Source: Halolamina salifodinae
GTDB lineage: Archaea > Halobacteriota > Halobacteria > Halobacteriales > Haloferacaceae
Assembly: GCF_017874235.1 (NCBI RefSeq)
Contig: NZ_JAGGLC010000004.1
Span: 1-64,000, forward strand
Length of the DNA: 64,000 bases
Reading direction: 5' to 3'
The translations under genes and the position numbers were made by a program. The notes below the pieces were generated by a model that worked only from the letters and a program-made list of their open reading frames with translations, was not told where the DNA came from and ran no database searches. Positions 1 to 7,615 of this stretch are shown here, in pieces. How positions within the stretch are numbered: the first letter of the stretch is position 1; the number at the start of each line of letters is the position of its first letter.

Positions 1-162
1 AATGCGGACGTGAACGGCGCGGTGAATATTCGGAGAAAGATAACTCAGAGTCCCCCGACGGGGGATATGAGTAACGGCTGGTTGGCACAGCCCGGGGTCT
101 TCCTGTTCGACCGCGAGAGCGGGTCGTTCACAACGAGAGAGCAGGGGGACTGTAAACCCTAA
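1..162 (+). CDS. tnpB: TnpB (IS200/IS605 OrfB family), C-terminal end only
   Basis: The reading frame is open from base 1 and ends with TAA. It encodes the last 53 residues, beginning NADVNGAVNIRR, which is the end of the third RuvC motif (the Asp of xADxNAAxNI) typical of TnpB RNA-guided endonucleases. The rest of the protein lies before the window. The tail after the motif is variable in this family. Directly downstream lie two hairpins typical of the right end of these elements, so this is the 3' end of an IS1341- or IS605-type element. Whether a tnpA gene accompanies it cannot be seen. Confidence 0.85.
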   Translation, partial: NADVNGAVNIRRKITQSPPTGDMSNGWLAQPGVFLFDRESGSFTTREQGDCKP

Positions 163-163
163 T

Positions 164-201
164 ATCCCAACGCTTGGGATTCCTCCGGCTTTAGCTGGAG
201 G
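164..201 (+). repeat. IS200/IS605 right-end double hairpin
   Basis: Two adjacent stems follow the tnpB stop codon: ATCCCAA/TTGGGAT with loop CGC (164-180), and CCTCCGGC/GCTGGAGG with loop TTTA (182-201, one G-U pair). The following AGGAGGATGTCA (to about 211) resembles the terminus of haloarchaeal IS605-type right ends. Such hairpins are recognised by Y1 transposases and form the scaffold part of the TnpB omega RNA. The exact cleavage point is inferred. Confidence 0.75.
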
Positions 202-266
202 AGGATGTCAACCGGGGCTGTCGGGGTTAGAAAACCCTAAGCCCGCGCCGGCGGAGCACACTGGGT

Positions 267-1406
267 ATGGAGTTCAGCCTCGACGCCGAGCAGCGCCAGA
301 TCCGCGACACCGTCGCCGAGTTCGTCGACGAGGAGGTGGTCCCCCGGGCCTCGGAGATCGACGAGAGCGACGAGCACCCGGATGACCTGGTCGACCAGAT
401 GGCCGAGTTGGGGCTGATGGGGATGCCGTTCCCGACCGAGTACGGCGGCGCCGGCCTCGACTACCACTCCTACGCCATCGGGATCGAGGAGATTTCGCGG
501 GGCTCGGGCGGTCTCGGCACCATCGTCGCCGCCCACACCTCGCTCGCGGGCAACATGCTCTACGAGTTCGGCGACGAACGGCAGAAAGAAGAGTACCTCA
601 CGCCGCTCGCGCGCGGCGACGACCTCGGCGCGTTCGCGCTCTCGGAGGCGGGCGCGGGCAGCGACGTGCCGGCGATGACCACCTCGGCCGAGAAGGACGG
701 CGACGAGTACGTTCTCAACGGCGGCAAACTCTGGACCTCCAACGGCTCTGTCGCCGACACGGTAACGGTGTTCGCGAAAACGGACCCCGACGCCGGCAAC
801 CGGGGAATCAGCTCCTTCGTCGTCCGACCCGAGGAAGACGACGGCTTCATCGTGGAGAACACCGAGCACAAACTCGGCGACAAGGGCTGTCAGACCGCGG
901 AACTCCGGTTCGACGACCTGCGCCTTTCCGCGGACCGCGTCATCGGCGACGAGGGCGACGGGTTCGTACAGGCGCTCAAGACGCTCAACGGCGGCCGCAT
1001 CTCCATCGCCGCCCGCGGTGTCGGCATCGCCCGCGCGGCCAAGGAAGCGGCGACGGCGTACGCCACCGACCGCGAGCAGTTCGATCAGCCCATTTCGGAG
1101 TTTCAGGCGATCCAGCACAAACTCGCGGATATGGACACGAAGGTGCAGGCCGCGAAACTGCTGATGCACAAGGCCGCGGACCTCAAGATGCGCGACGAGG
1201 AGTATATCAAGGAGGCCGCGCAGGCGAAACTCTACGCCAGCGAAGTCAGCCGCGAGGTGGCCAACGAGTCGATCCAGGTCCACGGCGGCTACGGCTACAC
1301 GAAGGATTTCCCGGTCGAGCGCTACTACCGCGACGCCAAACTCAACGAGATCTACGAGGGCACCAGCGAGGTGCTGCGCAACACTATCGCCGACCGGATG
1401 CTGTAG
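267..1406 (+). CDS. Acyl-CoA dehydrogenase
   Basis: A 379-residue flavoprotein of the acyl-CoA dehydrogenase superfamily, which oxidises acyl-CoA to 2-enoyl-CoA and passes electrons to ETF in fatty-acid or branched-chain amino-acid degradation. The N-terminal helical domain spans about residues 1-115, the beta domain carries FALSEAGAGSD, and the C-terminal helical domain ends with the IYEGTSEV motif, whose Glu (about E364) sits where the catalytic base lies in short-chain family members. Length is normal. The start ATG is the first in frame after the upstream IS end. It appears monocistronic, with a T5 run 12 bases after the stop. Substrate chain length cannot be told from sequence. Confidence 0.93.
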   Translation: MEFSLDAEQRQIRDTVAEFVDEEVVPRASEIDESDEHPDDLVDQMAELGLMGMPFPTEYGGAGLDYHSYAIGIEEISRGSGGLGTIVAAHTSLAGNMLYEFGDERQKEEYLTPLARGDDLGAFALSEAGAGSDVPAMTTSAEKDGDEYVLNGGKLWTSNGSVADTVTVFAKTDPDAGNRGISSFVVRPEEDDGFIVENTEHKLGDKGCQTAELRFDDLRLSADRVIGDEGDGFVQALKTLNGGRISIAARGVGIARAAKEAATAYATDREQFDQPISEFQAIQHKLADMDTKVQAAKLLMHKAADLKMRDEEYIKEAAQAKLYASEVSREVANESIQVHGGYGYTKDFPVERYYRDAKLNEIYEGTSEVLRNTIADRML

Positions 1407-1417
1407 CGCGGGCGCTC

Positions 1418-1422
1418 TTTTT
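1418..1422 (+). terminator. Oligo-T terminator after acyl-CoA dehydrogenase
   Basis: A T5 run (CTCTTTTTCC) lies 12 bases past the stop codon, in the gap before a convergent gene. Archaeal termination typically occurs at such U-tracts. No strong hairpin precedes it. Confidence 0.4.
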
Positions 1423-1452
1423 CCGTCGGAAAATTGACCGCGAGCCGCGAAA

Positions 1453-2376
1453 CTACTGCTGGACGTGTTCGGGCGGCAGTTCGATCTGGCCCGAGAGATC
1501 CCGCTGGGGGAACGGGATCTCGATCCCGGCCTCGTCGAAGCGGGCCTTCACGTTCTTGACGTACTCAGAGCGGATCTTCACGAAGTCCGCCCGCGAGGGG
1601 TTGTCGATCCAGATGCGCGAGCGCAGGCCGACGTAGGAGTCGGCAAGTTCCGTCAGGCGCACGCTCGGGGCCGGATCCGTAAGGATCTCGGGGTGGCGTT
1701 CGGCCTCATCGACGATGATGTCGGTCGCCGTCTCGACGTCGTCCTCGTAGCCGATGCCGAACGTGAACTGGAGCCGCAGCGTGTCCTTCGCGACGGGGTT
1801 CTTGATCACGCCGTCGGTTAGCTGGGAGTTCGGCACGGTGAGCAGTTCGTTGTCGAACGTGCGCACGCGGGTCACGCGGAAGGAGATGTCCTCGACGATG
1901 CCGGAGTTGCCCTCCCACTCGATCCAGTCGCCGATGCGGAACGGGCGGTCGGTGAAGATGAACAGGCCGGCAACGAAGTTGGCGATCACGTCCTGCATCG
2001 CGAAGCCGATAGCCAGCGTCGCGGCGGCGGCGATGGTCGCCAGCGACTGGAGGAAGTTGCCGAAGCCGGCGAAGCCGAACGCGACCGCGATGCCGACGAA
2101 CACGATCAGGACGCTCGTCAGCTTCTGGACCGGCAGTCGCGCGTGTTTCTCGAGGCCGCGGGCGTCGAGCACGCGGTCGACCAGCGGGACGACCATCGCC
2201 TGCCCGACGAGGTACACGGCGGCGAGTACCCCGACGAAGACGATGGCGGCGCCGACGGCGTTGGCGAGCACCGTCGGGACCCCGAGCCCTTCGAGGAACG
2301 CGGCGGCGACGTGGTTCGCGCCCATCGTCGAGTCCATCCCCGCGGTCGGGGTCGCAGTCGTCTGCAGCAGCGCCAT
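1453..2376 (-). CDS. MscS-family mechanosensitive ion channel
   Basis: A 307-residue membrane protein with about three N-terminal transmembrane segments (residues about 35-140), then the MscS beta domain (QDVIANFVAG, RIGDWIEWEGNSGIVEDI, TVPNSQL) and a C-terminal alpha/beta portion. MscS channels release solutes on hypo-osmotic shock, which fits a halophile. Its ATG overlaps the stop codon of the upstream YhbY gene by one base, so the two are probably translationally coupled and in one operon with RNase P component 4. Confidence 0.92.
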   Translation of the reverse strand: MALLQTTATPTAGMDSTMGANHVAAAFLEGLGVPTVLANAVGAAIVFVGVLAAVYLVGQAMVVPLVDRVLDARGLEKHARLPVQKLTSVLIVFVGIAVAFGFAGFGNFLQSLATIAAAATLAIGFAMQDVIANFVAGLFIFTDRPFRIGDWIEWEGNSGIVEDISFRVTRVRTFDNELLTVPNSQLTDGVIKNPVAKDTLRLQFTFGIGYEDDVETATDIIVDEAERHPEILTDPAPSVRLTELADSYVGLRSRIWIDNPSRADFVKIRSEYVKNVKARFDEAGIEIPFPQRDLSGQIELPPEHVQQ

Positions 2377-2618
2377 CAGTGGAACACCGCCGTATGCCCG
2401 CGCGTGTCGATCACCTCGGCGTTGACACGGTCCGCGAGGTCAGCCGCCAACTCTTCGGTATCGTCGGTCCCCCGCGCCGAGCGGAGGAACTTGGCCTTGA
2501 CTAGCTCCTCGCTTTCGAGCTGATCCGATAGCTCGTCGACGACTGCGTCGACGCCCTTTTTCCCCACCCACACCGTAACCTCGAGTTCGTGTGCCTGCTT
2601 TCGGAACTCCTCGGACAT
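2376..2618 (-). CDS. YhbY/CRM-domain RNA-binding protein
   Basis: An 80-residue single CRM (YhbY) domain protein. It contains a VWVGKKGVD segment, equivalent to the GxxG RNA-binding loop region, and a KAKFLRSARG strand. YhbY proteins bind pre-ribosomal particles and structured RNA. The gene lies 53 bases after RNase P component 4 and overlaps the MscS start by one base. The yhbY/rnp4 pairing is seen in other archaeal genomes and supports an RNA-processing role. Confidence 0.88.
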   Translation of the reverse strand: MSEEFRKQAHELEVTVWVGKKGVDAVVDELSDQLESEELVKAKFLRSARGTDDTEELAADLADRVNAEVIDTRGHTAVFH

Positions 2619-2671
2619 TCTTACCGAATACTCACCCCCCTGAAGCTTTGAAGCTTCGGTCTGGGGACCCG

Positions 2672-2956
2672 TCAGTCGGTGTACGGGTAGCGCGCCGTCG
2701 CGCCACAGTCACACCGGCGGATCACGCGCCCGCGCTGGGCCCGCACCCGGACGTTGACGCCGGGGCGCTGGTAGACATCACACCGGCCGCACGCCGCGCG
2801 GGCGAACGACCGCGGGAGCGAGAGCCGGTGGCGCTCGGCCAGCCGTCGGGCCAGCCGCACGTACTCCCGCGAGCGGTCGAACTCCCCGTCGGCGACGGCC
2901 GCCTCGGCCAGCGCCGCGAGGCGTTCGATCCGCTCGGCGGCGATATCCGCACTCAT
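2672..2956 (-). CDS. rnp4: RNase P protein component 4 (Rpr2/Rnp4)
   Basis: 94 residues. The N-terminal half is a helical segment (AAERIERLAALAEAAV...) and the C-terminal half a zinc ribbon with paired cysteines, CGRC and CDC, matching archaeal Rpr2/Rnp4, which works with Rnp1 in tRNA 5'-end maturation. The start is placed at MSADIAAERI. An upstream ATG in the same frame would add 20 residues of low-complexity basic sequence and is less likely. It is the first gene of the presumed rnp4-yhbY-mscS operon, and the 34-bp tandem repeats begin about 55 bases upstream. Confidence 0.87.
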   Translation of the reverse strand: MSADIAAERIERLAALAEAAVADGEFDRSREYVRLARRLAERHRLSLPRSFARAACGRCDVYQRPGVNVRVRAQRGRVIRRCDCGATARYPYTD

Positions 2957-3010
2957 ACGTAATCGAACGCCGGCAGCGTGGTTATCGCTTTCGGGCCTGC
3001 GCTTCCGGGC

Positions 3011-3102
3011 CGGCACCGGTCAGCCGGGACGTTGGAAATCGGTCCGGCACCGGTCAGCCGGGACGTTGGAAATCGGTCCGGCACCGGCCAGCCGGAACGT
3101 TG
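3011..3102. repeat. 34-bp tandem direct repeat, 2.7 copies
   Basis: Two perfect copies of a 34-bp unit (3011-3044 and 3045-3078) are followed by a partial third copy (3079-3102) with two changes. The unit starts CGGCACCGGTCAGCCGGGAC and ends GGAAATCGGTC. It lies in the divergent gap between rnp4 and the glycosyltransferase pair, so it could affect either promoter. No unique spacers separate the copies, so this is not a CRISPR. Confidence 0.95.
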
Positions 3103-3134
3103 ATCAATCCGTCCTCCAAAGAACGACGAAAGCC

Positions 3135-4199
3135 GTGCGCGTTCTCGACTATCTCGAACTGGAAGGCCGGATCCGCGGCGGCATCGCCACCGCGACACGT
3201 CAGCAGCGCAAAGCCCTCGACGCCGCCGGCGTCGACGTGGTTGAGTCGCCGTGGGTCGGCGACGACCCCCTCGACGCCGGCAAATCACGGCTGACGGGCG
3301 GGTCGGCATTCATGGAGTACGACGTGGCCCACTGCAACCTCGTCGGCCCCGGGAGCGTCGCCGTCGCCCGGCACGCCAAACGCAACGACATCCCCCTCGT
3401 CCTGCACGCTCACGTGACCGCGGAGGACTTCGGCGAGTCGTTCCGCTTCACGAGTCAGGTCGCACCCGCACTCCGCCCGTACCTCCGGTGGTTCTACTCG
3501 CAGGCGGACCTGGTGCTCTGCCCCAGCGAGTACACGAAGGGGGTGCTCCGGGAGTACCCGGTCACGACGCCCATCGAGCCAGTGACCAACGGCGTCGACA
3601 CCGAGTCGCTTTCGGGGTTCGAGTCGTTCCGGGAGGAGACCCGCGAGCGCTTCGACCTCGACGGGATGGTGGTGTTCTGCGTCGGCGAAGTGTTCGAGCG
3701 TAAGGGGCTGACGACGTTCTGCCGGGTCGCCCGAGGGACCGACTACGACTTCGCGTGGTTTGGCCACTACGAGGAGGGCCCCGCGGCCAGCGAGACGGTG
3801 CGCCGGTGGACGACGGACCCGCCGGAGAACGTCACGTTCACCGGCTGGATGGACGACAAGCGCGCCGCGTTCGGCGCCGGCGACGTCTACCTGTTCCCGA
3901 CGAAAGACGAGAATCAGGGCATCGCGGCGCTGGAAGCGATGGCGTGCGGCAAAGCGGTCGTGGTCCGGGACATCCCGGTGTTCGAGGAGTTCTTCACCCA
4001 CGGCGAGGACTGCCTGAAGTGCGAGACGGAGGCGGAGTTCGTCGACGCGCTGGACCGACTGGCCGAGAACCCCGACCTCCGGGAGCGACTGGGCGAGAAC
4101 GCCGAGGAGACGGCCGCCGAACACTCGCTCGAACGCGTCGGCGACCGACTGGTCGAGCAGTACGAGCGCCTGCTCGAGCGCCAATCCGGAACCGCTTAA
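3135..4199 (+). CDS. GT4-family glycosyltransferase
   Basis: About 354 residues with a GT-B fold. The N-terminal acceptor domain includes RIRGGIATATRQQ and the C-terminal donor domain has FCVGEVFERKGL and the ExxxxGIAALEAMACGKAVV signature of family 4. The start is set at GTG 3135 (VRVLDYLELEG), because the longer reading to TTG 3066 runs into the tandem repeats. It transfers a sugar from an activated nucleotide donor to an unknown acceptor, plausibly a membrane lipid or surface glycan. A second GT4 gene follows 24 bases later. Confidence 0.87.
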   Translation: MRVLDYLELEGRIRGGIATATRQQRKALDAAGVDVVESPWVGDDPLDAGKSRLTGGSAFMEYDVAHCNLVGPGSVAVARHAKRNDIPLVLHAHVTAEDFGESFRFTSQVAPALRPYLRWFYSQADLVLCPSEYTKGVLREYPVTTPIEPVTNGVDTESLSGFESFREETRERFDLDGMVVFCVGEVFERKGLTTFCRVARGTDYDFAWFGHYEEGPAASETVRRWTTDPPENVTFTGWMDDKRAAFGAGDVYLFPTKDENQGIAALEAMACGKAVVVRDIPVFEEFFTHGEDCLKCETEAEFVDALDRLAENPDLRERLGENAEETAAEHSLERVGDRLVEQYERLLERQSGTA

Positions 4200-4201
4200 G
4201 G
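4194..4201 (+). promoter_or_regulatory. TATA box for second glycosyltransferase
   Basis: GCTTAAGG is centred about 26 bases before ATG 4224 and overlaps the stop codon of the preceding gene, so the second glycosyltransferase may have its own leaderless transcript. Confidence 0.55.
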
Positions 4202-4223
4202 GCCGTCGGCCGATCCTGCCACC

Positions 4224-5333
4224 ATGGAGTCGGTCGCGGCGTTTACAGACACCTACCTCCCCACAGTCAACGGCGTCACCTACACCGTCCAAGGCTGGCG
4301 CGACCGTTGGGAACAGCGGGGTGGCCGCATGGACGTGGTCTACCCCGGCGCGCCCGACCGCGACCCGGAACCCGGCGAACACCCGGTTCGGTCGCTGCCG
4401 TTGCCCATCTACGCGGGCTATCGGCTTGGGCTGCCGCGGGTGCCCGACGCCGTCACCGATGTCGACATCGTCCACGCGCACACACCGTTCTCGCTGGGGC
4501 TCGCTGGCTTCAGGCTGGCCCGCAGTCAGGACCTTCCGCTAGTGGCGACCTACCACACGCCCGCCTCGGAGTACGCCACCTACCTCTCCTCGTGGGCGCC
4601 GATCCGGAAGCGGACGGCGGCGCTCAGCCGTCGCTACGAGTCGTGGTTCCTCGGGCAGGCCGACGCGGTGATCGTCCCCTCCGAGAACACCGGGCAGTAC
4701 GTCGCCGAGGAACTGGGCGTCGACGACCCACGGGTGGTCCCCAACGGTGTCGACACCGAGCGGTTCCGACCGGTCGATCCCTCTGGCTTCCGCGAGCGCC
4801 ACGACCTCCCGGAGGACCGGACGCTCGTGGGCTACACCGGGCGGCACGGCCACGAGAAGTCGCTGCCTGAGATCCTCGTCGCCTGCGACCGCCTCGACCG
4901 CGAGGTAACGGTCGTGTTCGGCGGCGACGGCCCCGCACGCGAGGAGTTGGAGGCCGCCGCCCGCGCAAGGAACGTCGACGCGCGTTTCTTGGGTTTCCTC
5001 GACCGGGAGGAGCTGCCGGCGTTCTACGCCAGTCTCGACGCGTTCCTGTTCCCGAGCCCCGTGGAGACGCAGGGACTGGTGGCGCTGGAGTCGTTCGCTT
5101 GCGGCACGCCCGTGGTCGCCGTCGACAGCGGCGCGCTCTCGGACACCGTCGACGACGGCGAGACGGGCTATCACTTCCCGGAAGGCGACGTCGACGCGTT
5201 CGCCGGGGCGATTGCGCGGACGCTCGACGACCGCGAGCGACTCAGCGCGAACTGTCTGGACAAACGGGAGGCGATCAGCGTCGAACACGCGGTGGATCTG
5301 CTGGCGGAGATATACGCCGACGTGCGGGCGTAG
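4224..5333 (+). CDS. GT4-family glycosyltransferase
   Basis: 369 residues with a GT-B fold. The N-terminus SVAAFTDTYLPTVNGVTYTV is the nucleotide-sugar glycosyltransferase start seen in glycolipid synthases, followed by DIVHAHTPFS, VPNGVDTERF, GYTGRHGHEKS and the donor-site motif VETQGLVALESFACGTPVV. The N-terminal pattern resembles mannosyl- or glucosyl-transferases acting on diacylglycerol-type lipids, so a glycolipid role is plausible but unproven. It follows another GT4 gene and probably acts with it in sequence. Confidence 0.88.
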   Translation: MESVAAFTDTYLPTVNGVTYTVQGWRDRWEQRGGRMDVVYPGAPDRDPEPGEHPVRSLPLPIYAGYRLGLPRVPDAVTDVDIVHAHTPFSLGLAGFRLARSQDLPLVATYHTPASEYATYLSSWAPIRKRTAALSRRYESWFLGQADAVIVPSENTGQYVAEELGVDDPRVVPNGVDTERFRPVDPSGFRERHDLPEDRTLVGYTGRHGHEKSLPEILVACDRLDREVTVVFGGDGPAREELEAAARARNVDARFLGFLDREELPAFYASLDAFLFPSPVETQGLVALESFACGTPVVAVDSGALSDTVDDGETGYHFPEGDVDAFAGAIARTLDDRERLSANCLDKREAISVEHAVDLLAEIYADVRA

Positions 5334-5353
5334 CTCTCGGCAGAATCACGGCG

Positions 5354-5360
5354 CTTAAAC
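5354..5360 (+). promoter_or_regulatory. TATA box for small acidic protein
   Basis: CTTAAAC is centred 27 bases before ATG 5384, the spacing expected for a leaderless haloarchaeal gene. Confidence 0.6.
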
Positions 5361-5383
5361 CGGTGCCTGCGGTACGGAGGCGT

Positions 5384-5596
5384 ATGAGCTTCGAGAAGGG
5401 CGATGTAGTCGTTCTCCACGACGAGCACAGCGAGTTCGACGGCGAGGAAGGCGAAATCACGCAGGTCATGGAGACCATGTTCGGCGCGCCGAACTACACC
5501 ATCGTCTTCGAGGAGGGCCAGGAGGCCGGCATCCCCGAGGACCAGCTGGAGCTGGTCGAGGAAGCCGGCGACGACGAAGAAGACGACGAGGAGTAA
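5384..5596 (+). CDS. Small acidic SH3/KOW-like protein
   Basis: 70 residues. The N-terminal part (FEKGDVVVLHDEHSEFDGEEGEI) reads like an SH3-like/KOW barrel start, and the C-terminus is an acidic tail. Similar small proteins are conserved in haloarchaea but I know of no assigned function. The start is chosen at ATG 5384 because a TATA box sits 27 bases upstream. The reading frame extends further 5' only through the preceding gene. Confidence 0.75.
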   Translation: MSFEKGDVVVLHDEHSEFDGEEGEITQVMETMFGAPNYTIVFEEGQEAGIPEDQLELVEEAGDDEEDDEE

Positions 5597-5637
5597 GCGA
5601 TTCTGTCTCGGCGAGCGGTGGTCGCCGTCGAGGAAGC

Positions 5638-5643
5638 CTTTTG
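5638..5643 (+). promoter_or_regulatory. TATA box for RNA-binding protein
   Basis: CTTTTG is centred 27 bases before ATG 5668. Confidence 0.5.
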
Positions 5644-5667
5644 CGCGCGACCCACGAACGAACAGCC

Positions 5668-6111
5668 ATGCCGAGCGTCCCGTTTCACTACGTCGACCTG
5701 CGGACCTTCTGCTACGCCACGGAGGACGAGAAGCGCGTCGAGCAGGCGCTCCGCCGGTTCCTGCCCGAGGAGTACGAGATCGAACGCGCCGTCAACAGCG
5801 GCCACCACGGCGACCGCATCGTCGTGTTCTCCGCGCGCGTGGACAACGCCGACGACGTGCGCCACGTGCTCCGGCAACTCAGCGAACTCTCCGACATCGA
5901 GACGGTGATCGCCGAACTCGACGAGCGCGTCGACGACAACTGTGCGTTCTTCCTCCGACTCGACAAACAGGACGCGTTCAAAGGGACGGTCGACCGCGGC
6001 CCCGGAATCACTCTGCGGGCGAAAGTCGAAGCCTACCCCGCCAAACAGCCCGCGGCCGTCGAGAACGCCCGCGAGGCGCTGGAACAGGCCCGGGAGCACG
6101 CCGGGAACTGA
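5668..6111 (+). CDS. Predicted exosome-associated RNA-binding protein (COG1325-like)
   Basis: 147 residues, starting MPSVPFHYVDLRTFCYATED. The arrangement of an N-terminal RNA-binding-like fold with a conserved HHGDRIVVFSARVDN strand resembles archaeal COG1325 proteins, predicted to work with the exosome. Start ATG 5668 has a TATA box 27 bases upstream, and the in-frame ATG nine codons earlier lies inside the promoter region. Assignment rests on overall pattern rather than catalytic motifs. Confidence 0.75.
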   Translation: MPSVPFHYVDLRTFCYATEDEKRVEQALRRFLPEEYEIERAVNSGHHGDRIVVFSARVDNADDVRHVLRQLSELSDIETVIAELDERVDDNCAFFLRLDKQDAFKGTVDRGPGITLRAKVEAYPAKQPAAVENAREALEQAREHAGN

Positions 6112-6199
6112 TCGACGACGGGACGAGCGCGACCGTTAGTTCTCGGTCCACTTGATGCTGCAACCCCCGGACAGCCGGTCCGAGATGTCGACTTCCTCG

Positions 6200-7570
6200 C
6201 TATTCGCCCATGTACGACGCCTCCCGGGTGTTGCGCATCCCGCGGACGATCTCGAGGTACGCCTCGGTCGAGCGCTTGCCGGCTTTGGCCTCGCGGATCG
6301 CCTCGCGCTTCTCGGGGTCCGCAAGAATATCGACGACCATCGACGCCGTCACCTTCGCGGGCAGCAGGTAGGCCATCTCCTCGTCGGCGACGCCGAACTC
6401 CGTCGAGTGGGCCGAACCCTCGAACCCGCCAGTCCACGGGTGGACCGACGGGACGATCTGACTCACGTCGCCCATGTCGGTCGATCCGGTGACGTGCTGA
6501 TGCTCGCCGAAGACGGCGTCCTCGCCGATCACCTCGCGGGCGTTGTCGTCGAACGCCGCCACCAGCGTCTCGTCGGTCCGGAGCGGGAGGTAGCCCGGGA
6601 AGTCCTCGATGGTGACGTTGGCCCCGACGGCCATCGCGCCGGACTCCAGCGCGCGATTGGTCGTCGCGTTGGCGTCCTCGATGGCGTCGACGCTCTTGGC
6701 CCGGACGTAAGACTCCATGCGCACGTCCGCGGGCACGACGTTCACGCCGTCGCCGCCCTTCGTGACGATGGGGTGGACCCGGACGTGCTCCTCGTCGGGG
6801 AACGTCTCCCGGTTGGCGTTGACGGCGTTCATCCCCGTCATCGCGGCGTTGAGCGCGTTCACGCCCTCCTCGGGTGCGCCGCCGGCGTGGGACTCCCGCC
6901 CCTCGTACTGGACGGTCTTCCCGACAAACCCGTTCGAGGAGAAGTCGCTGCTGACCTCGCGCTCAGGCGTCTCCGAGGCGGCATGGATCATCGCCGCGCA
7001 GTCGATATGATCGAAGTAGCCCTGACGGATCAGTTCCTGCTTGCCGCCGAAGAACTCGATCTCGCCCTCATCGAGCAGGCCGCGGCGGTACTCCAGATCG
7101 AGGTACTCCTCGGCCGGGACGGCGATGAACTCCACCGCGCCGGGCAGGTCGTCGACGACGCCTGACGCCACGAGACCGTAGGCCGCGCCGACGAGATTGG
7201 CCAACTGCGCCTCGTGACCGCAGGCGTGGCAGGCGCCGGTTTCCGGGTTCGCCGCTGGGTGGCCGGGGTTGACCAGCGCGTCGAGTTCGCCGAGGAGGGC
7301 GAAGACGAACTCGTCGCCTGTCTCGTCCTCGGCGTCTCCCTGGTCATCGCTGGTCCCACTGGCTCGCGCTCGCGCGCCAGTGACCGCCAGTTCGGTCTCT
7401 ACATCGAGTCCCACTCCTCGGAACTCCGCGGCGACTTTCTTCGTCGTCTCGGTCTCCTTGTACCCCAACTCCGGCTCCGCGTGGACCGATTCCGCGAGCG
7501 AGCGGATCGCCTCGTCGTTCTCGTCGATTGCCTCCCGGACGCGCCGCTTGAGCGCCGCCGTGTCAGTCAT
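6200..7570 (-). CDS. M20-family amidohydrolase/peptidase (AbgB-like)
   Basis: 456 residues of the M20D metallo-amidohydrolase class, which cleaves amide bonds of N-acylated amino acids or aminobenzoyl-glutamate-type substrates. Metal ligands include HACGHEAQ and the ALLGELDAL strand, the lid domain begins after FSSNGFVGKTVQYEGRESHAGGAPEEGVNALNA, and the C-terminal ligand region is GSTDMGDVSQ. An acidic insert (about residues 66-86) precedes the first metal strand and is probably a halophile-specific loop. It is encoded next to a DAO-type oxidoreductase, which suggests use of released amino acids. Confidence 0.9.
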   Translation of the reverse strand: MTDTAALKRRVREAIDENDEAIRSLAESVHAEPELGYKETETTKKVAAEFRGVGLDVETELAVTGARARASGTSDDQGDAEDETGDEFVFALLGELDALVNPGHPAANPETGACHACGHEAQLANLVGAAYGLVASGVVDDLPGAVEFIAVPAEEYLDLEYRRGLLDEGEIEFFGGKQELIRQGYFDHIDCAAMIHAASETPEREVSSDFSSNGFVGKTVQYEGRESHAGGAPEEGVNALNAAMTGMNAVNANRETFPDEEHVRVHPIVTKGGDGVNVVPADVRMESYVRAKSVDAIEDANATTNRALESGAMAVGANVTIEDFPGYLPLRTDETLVAAFDDNAREVIGEDAVFGEHQHVTGSTDMGDVSQIVPSVHPWTGGFEGSAHSTEFGVADEEMAYLLPAKVTASMVVDILADPEKREAIREAKAGKRSTEAYLEIVRGMRNTREASYMGE

Positions 7571-7615
7571 CGACAGCCACGAAGCGCGGCGGGGTGATGA
7601 GTGTGGCGTCCCGAC

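Noticed and set aside
237-1283. Minus-strand 348-codon frame opposite acyl-CoA dehydrogenase
   Set aside because: It is a shadow of a gene with all family motifs.
3011-3102. CRISPR-like repeat
   Set aside because: The 34-bp copies are directly adjacent with no unique spacers and no cas genes are in the window.
6136-6324. Short minus-strand frame ending DRLSGGCSIKWTEN beyond the M20 stop
   Set aside because: Most of it overlaps the M20 gene in another frame, with Arg/Pro/Ser-rich shadow composition. Only the last 20 residues are outside. I found no family for it, so it is not called.
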